Shown here one piece after another: positions 62,979 to 64,000 of a stretch of 64,000 nucleotides of DNA. A program made the position numbers and the translations under genes. Source of the stretch: Hymenoscyphus infarciens (taxonomy: Eukaryota; Ascomycota; Leotiomycetes; Helotiales; Helotiaceae). The notes beneath the pieces were generated by a model. That model saw only the letters and a list, made by a program, of their open reading frames with translations. It ran no database searches and was not told where the DNA came from. Position 1 is the stretch's first letter. The number at the start of each line of letters is the position of its first letter. The stretch covers positions 496,001-560,000 of the forward strand of contig LLCB01000002.1 in NCBI GenBank assembly GCA_001414345.1. Direction: 5' to 3'.

Positions 62979-63556
62979 GTTGCTCTTCCCACCGCCGGGT
63001 CGATGTCGCGGGGAAGGTCGCGAGGAGGATCCAAACTTGCTTTGTCTTGACTGGTAGACAACTGACAAGTAAGCTGCGTAAGGATGATGTTAACTGAAGC
63101 TTGTCGACCTCGTCAGCTTAACTGGTAAATAGATTGAAGTATCGACACATGCTGAGACTGAATACGGTAGCCGGGGCTGTTCTTTGGAGTGTGCTGTTGC
63201 GCAGTGTGAATCGTCAGATGCAGGGGTAAAAGTGGGCTCCGATCAAAGCCGTTGCTGCCGTCGCCGTTGTGGCTGAAGTTTGGTGAGGAATTTTTTTGCT
63301 TGAAATCCCATCGGGGTTGCCCAGAACCAGTTGCAGGAACTGCTGCCTCTGACTTGAGCCGCCTGAGGGGTTGTTAATAATTTACCTAAATACTGTATAA
63401 TTACCCGATTTAGCTCCGAAATCCTGAAGCCGTTTGGTACCAAGTCTTTGAATTTGGGTATTTATAGACACCGACTTGTGCGTAAACGAGAAGATACAAG
63501 GCAAAGAGCTCAAGCATAGCAAGTACTCCATAGCGCCCTCCGAGTTCCAATATCTT
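62979..63556. other. Spacer between UTP23 and the hydrolase gene
   Basis: This is 578 bases holding the 5' region of the hydrolase gene and the 3' UTR of UTP23. No separate gene is supported. Confidence 0.5.
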
Positions 63557-64000
63557 CTATTCCTCAACAGCTTCCCCTGCCTCGACCACTTTAACCCCTG
63601 CATTTTCACCAGTCCCAGCCTTGGGTCTTCGTTTCCGCTTTCGTTTCCCACTTGATTCTGATGCTTCTGGTTGTTCCGGATTTGACCCCTCAGTAGCACC
63701 CTTCTTCTCATCTCCATATTCTTCAGTCTTCTTTTTCTTCGATTTCTTGACCGCTAATGGATTAGGTTCCTTCACACCCGTCCGCTTCTTCTTCTTTTTG
63801 GTCGTATTTTCACCATCCTCTCCCTTGTCGTCCTCGTCGTCATCCCTCTTCCTCTTCATACTGCCACTTCCTCTCTTCAATCCAGCCCTAAATTTGACTC
63901 TCTCCTCCCTGTCCCTATTATCAGAAGTCGCTCCAGCCATCGGTTCCATTATTATGACACTGCGATTGATATAAACCAACGGCACTCCCATAACACTCCT
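63557..64000 (-). CDS. UTP23: Utp23 rRNA-processing factor, C-terminal part (5' end beyond window)
   Basis: The frame enters from the right edge and stops at 63557, giving about 147 residues. It opens with RSVMGVPLVYINRSVIIMEP, the end of the PIN-like domain in Utp23, where the family has GVPLIYI. RVKFRAGLKRG follows, then a highly basic low-complexity tail containing GVKEPNPLAVKKSKKKK, the conserved Utp23 C-terminal motif (PNPLSxKK). Utp23 is an SSU-processome component in the nucleolus that binds 18S rRNA precursors and the snR30 RNA. The N-terminal PIN domain and zinc-finger residues lie outside the window and cannot be checked. Confidence 0.9.
   Translation of the reverse strand, partial: RSVMGVPLVYINRSVIIMEPMAGATSDNRDREERVKFRAGLKRGSGSMKRKRDDDEDDKGEDGENTTKKKKKRTGVKEPNPLAVKKSKKKKTEEYGDEKKGATEGSNPEQPEASESSGKRKRKRRPKAGTGENAGVKVVEAGEAVEE

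Overview
The window looks like a chromosomal segment of a filamentous ascomycete (Pezizomycotina). Genes carry short introns of about 45-80 bp with GT-AG borders and CTAAC/CTGAC branch sites. Fungal proteins such as a YOX1-type homeobox factor, RTC3, an alternative oxidase and a polo kinase are present, and repeats are decayed in the C-to-T style expected of repeat-induced point mutation (RIP). Leotiomycetes is my best guess at class level, but that is inference only.

Left gene-bearing block (1-24,500): the tail of one gene and a complete paralog of the same unrecognised family (1-2098), an orphan 553-aa protein (3443-5182, minus), a homeobox transcription factor (6930-8980, minus), Ran GTPase with a GC-AG intron (10415-11350, minus), the proteasome assembly chaperone Nas2 (12076-12961, minus), a frameshifted small membrane-protein gene (13518-14242), a Dbl-type Rho GEF (14575-17805), and an MFS transporter pseudogene (19951-21390) that breaks up where AT-rich DNA begins. 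A small island of microsatellites and a TIR element with a RIP-like ORF follows (21,550-22,650). A conserved small membrane protein (23896-24442, minus) is the last gene before a 20-kb gene desert.

Desert (24,450-44,930): the first 6 kb are ordinary-looking non-coding DNA. From about 30.4 to 39.1 kb the sequence is very AT-rich. It contains a 3.2-kb hAT element with 17-bp TIRs and an 8-bp target duplication, a 426-bp foldback element with perfect 27-bp TIRs, and an outer inverted repeat that may be a third element hosting both. It also contains a palindromic AT-rich satellite. Two oppositely oriented solo LTRs of one family sit in the loop of the satellite palindrome, and one of them is split by a 518-bp MITE. 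The remaining 39-45 kb is non-coding as far as I can see, apart from one odd 130-codon ORF.

Right gene-bearing block (44,939-64,000): RTC3 (SBDS-domain), an unrecognised 222-aa protein, OPA3-like protein, polo kinase with an unusual N-terminal extension, alternative oxidase, a DUF726/TMCO4-type alpha/beta hydrolase, and the C-terminus of Utp23 running off the right edge. All are on the minus strand except polo kinase. These are mostly housekeeping functions (nuclear transport, proteasome and ribosome assembly, mitochondria, mitosis, Rho signalling). There is no sign of a biosynthetic cluster or operon-like co-function. Exon models were derived by hand from splice signals and reading-frame phase; every multi-exon model listed as a CDS closes in frame.
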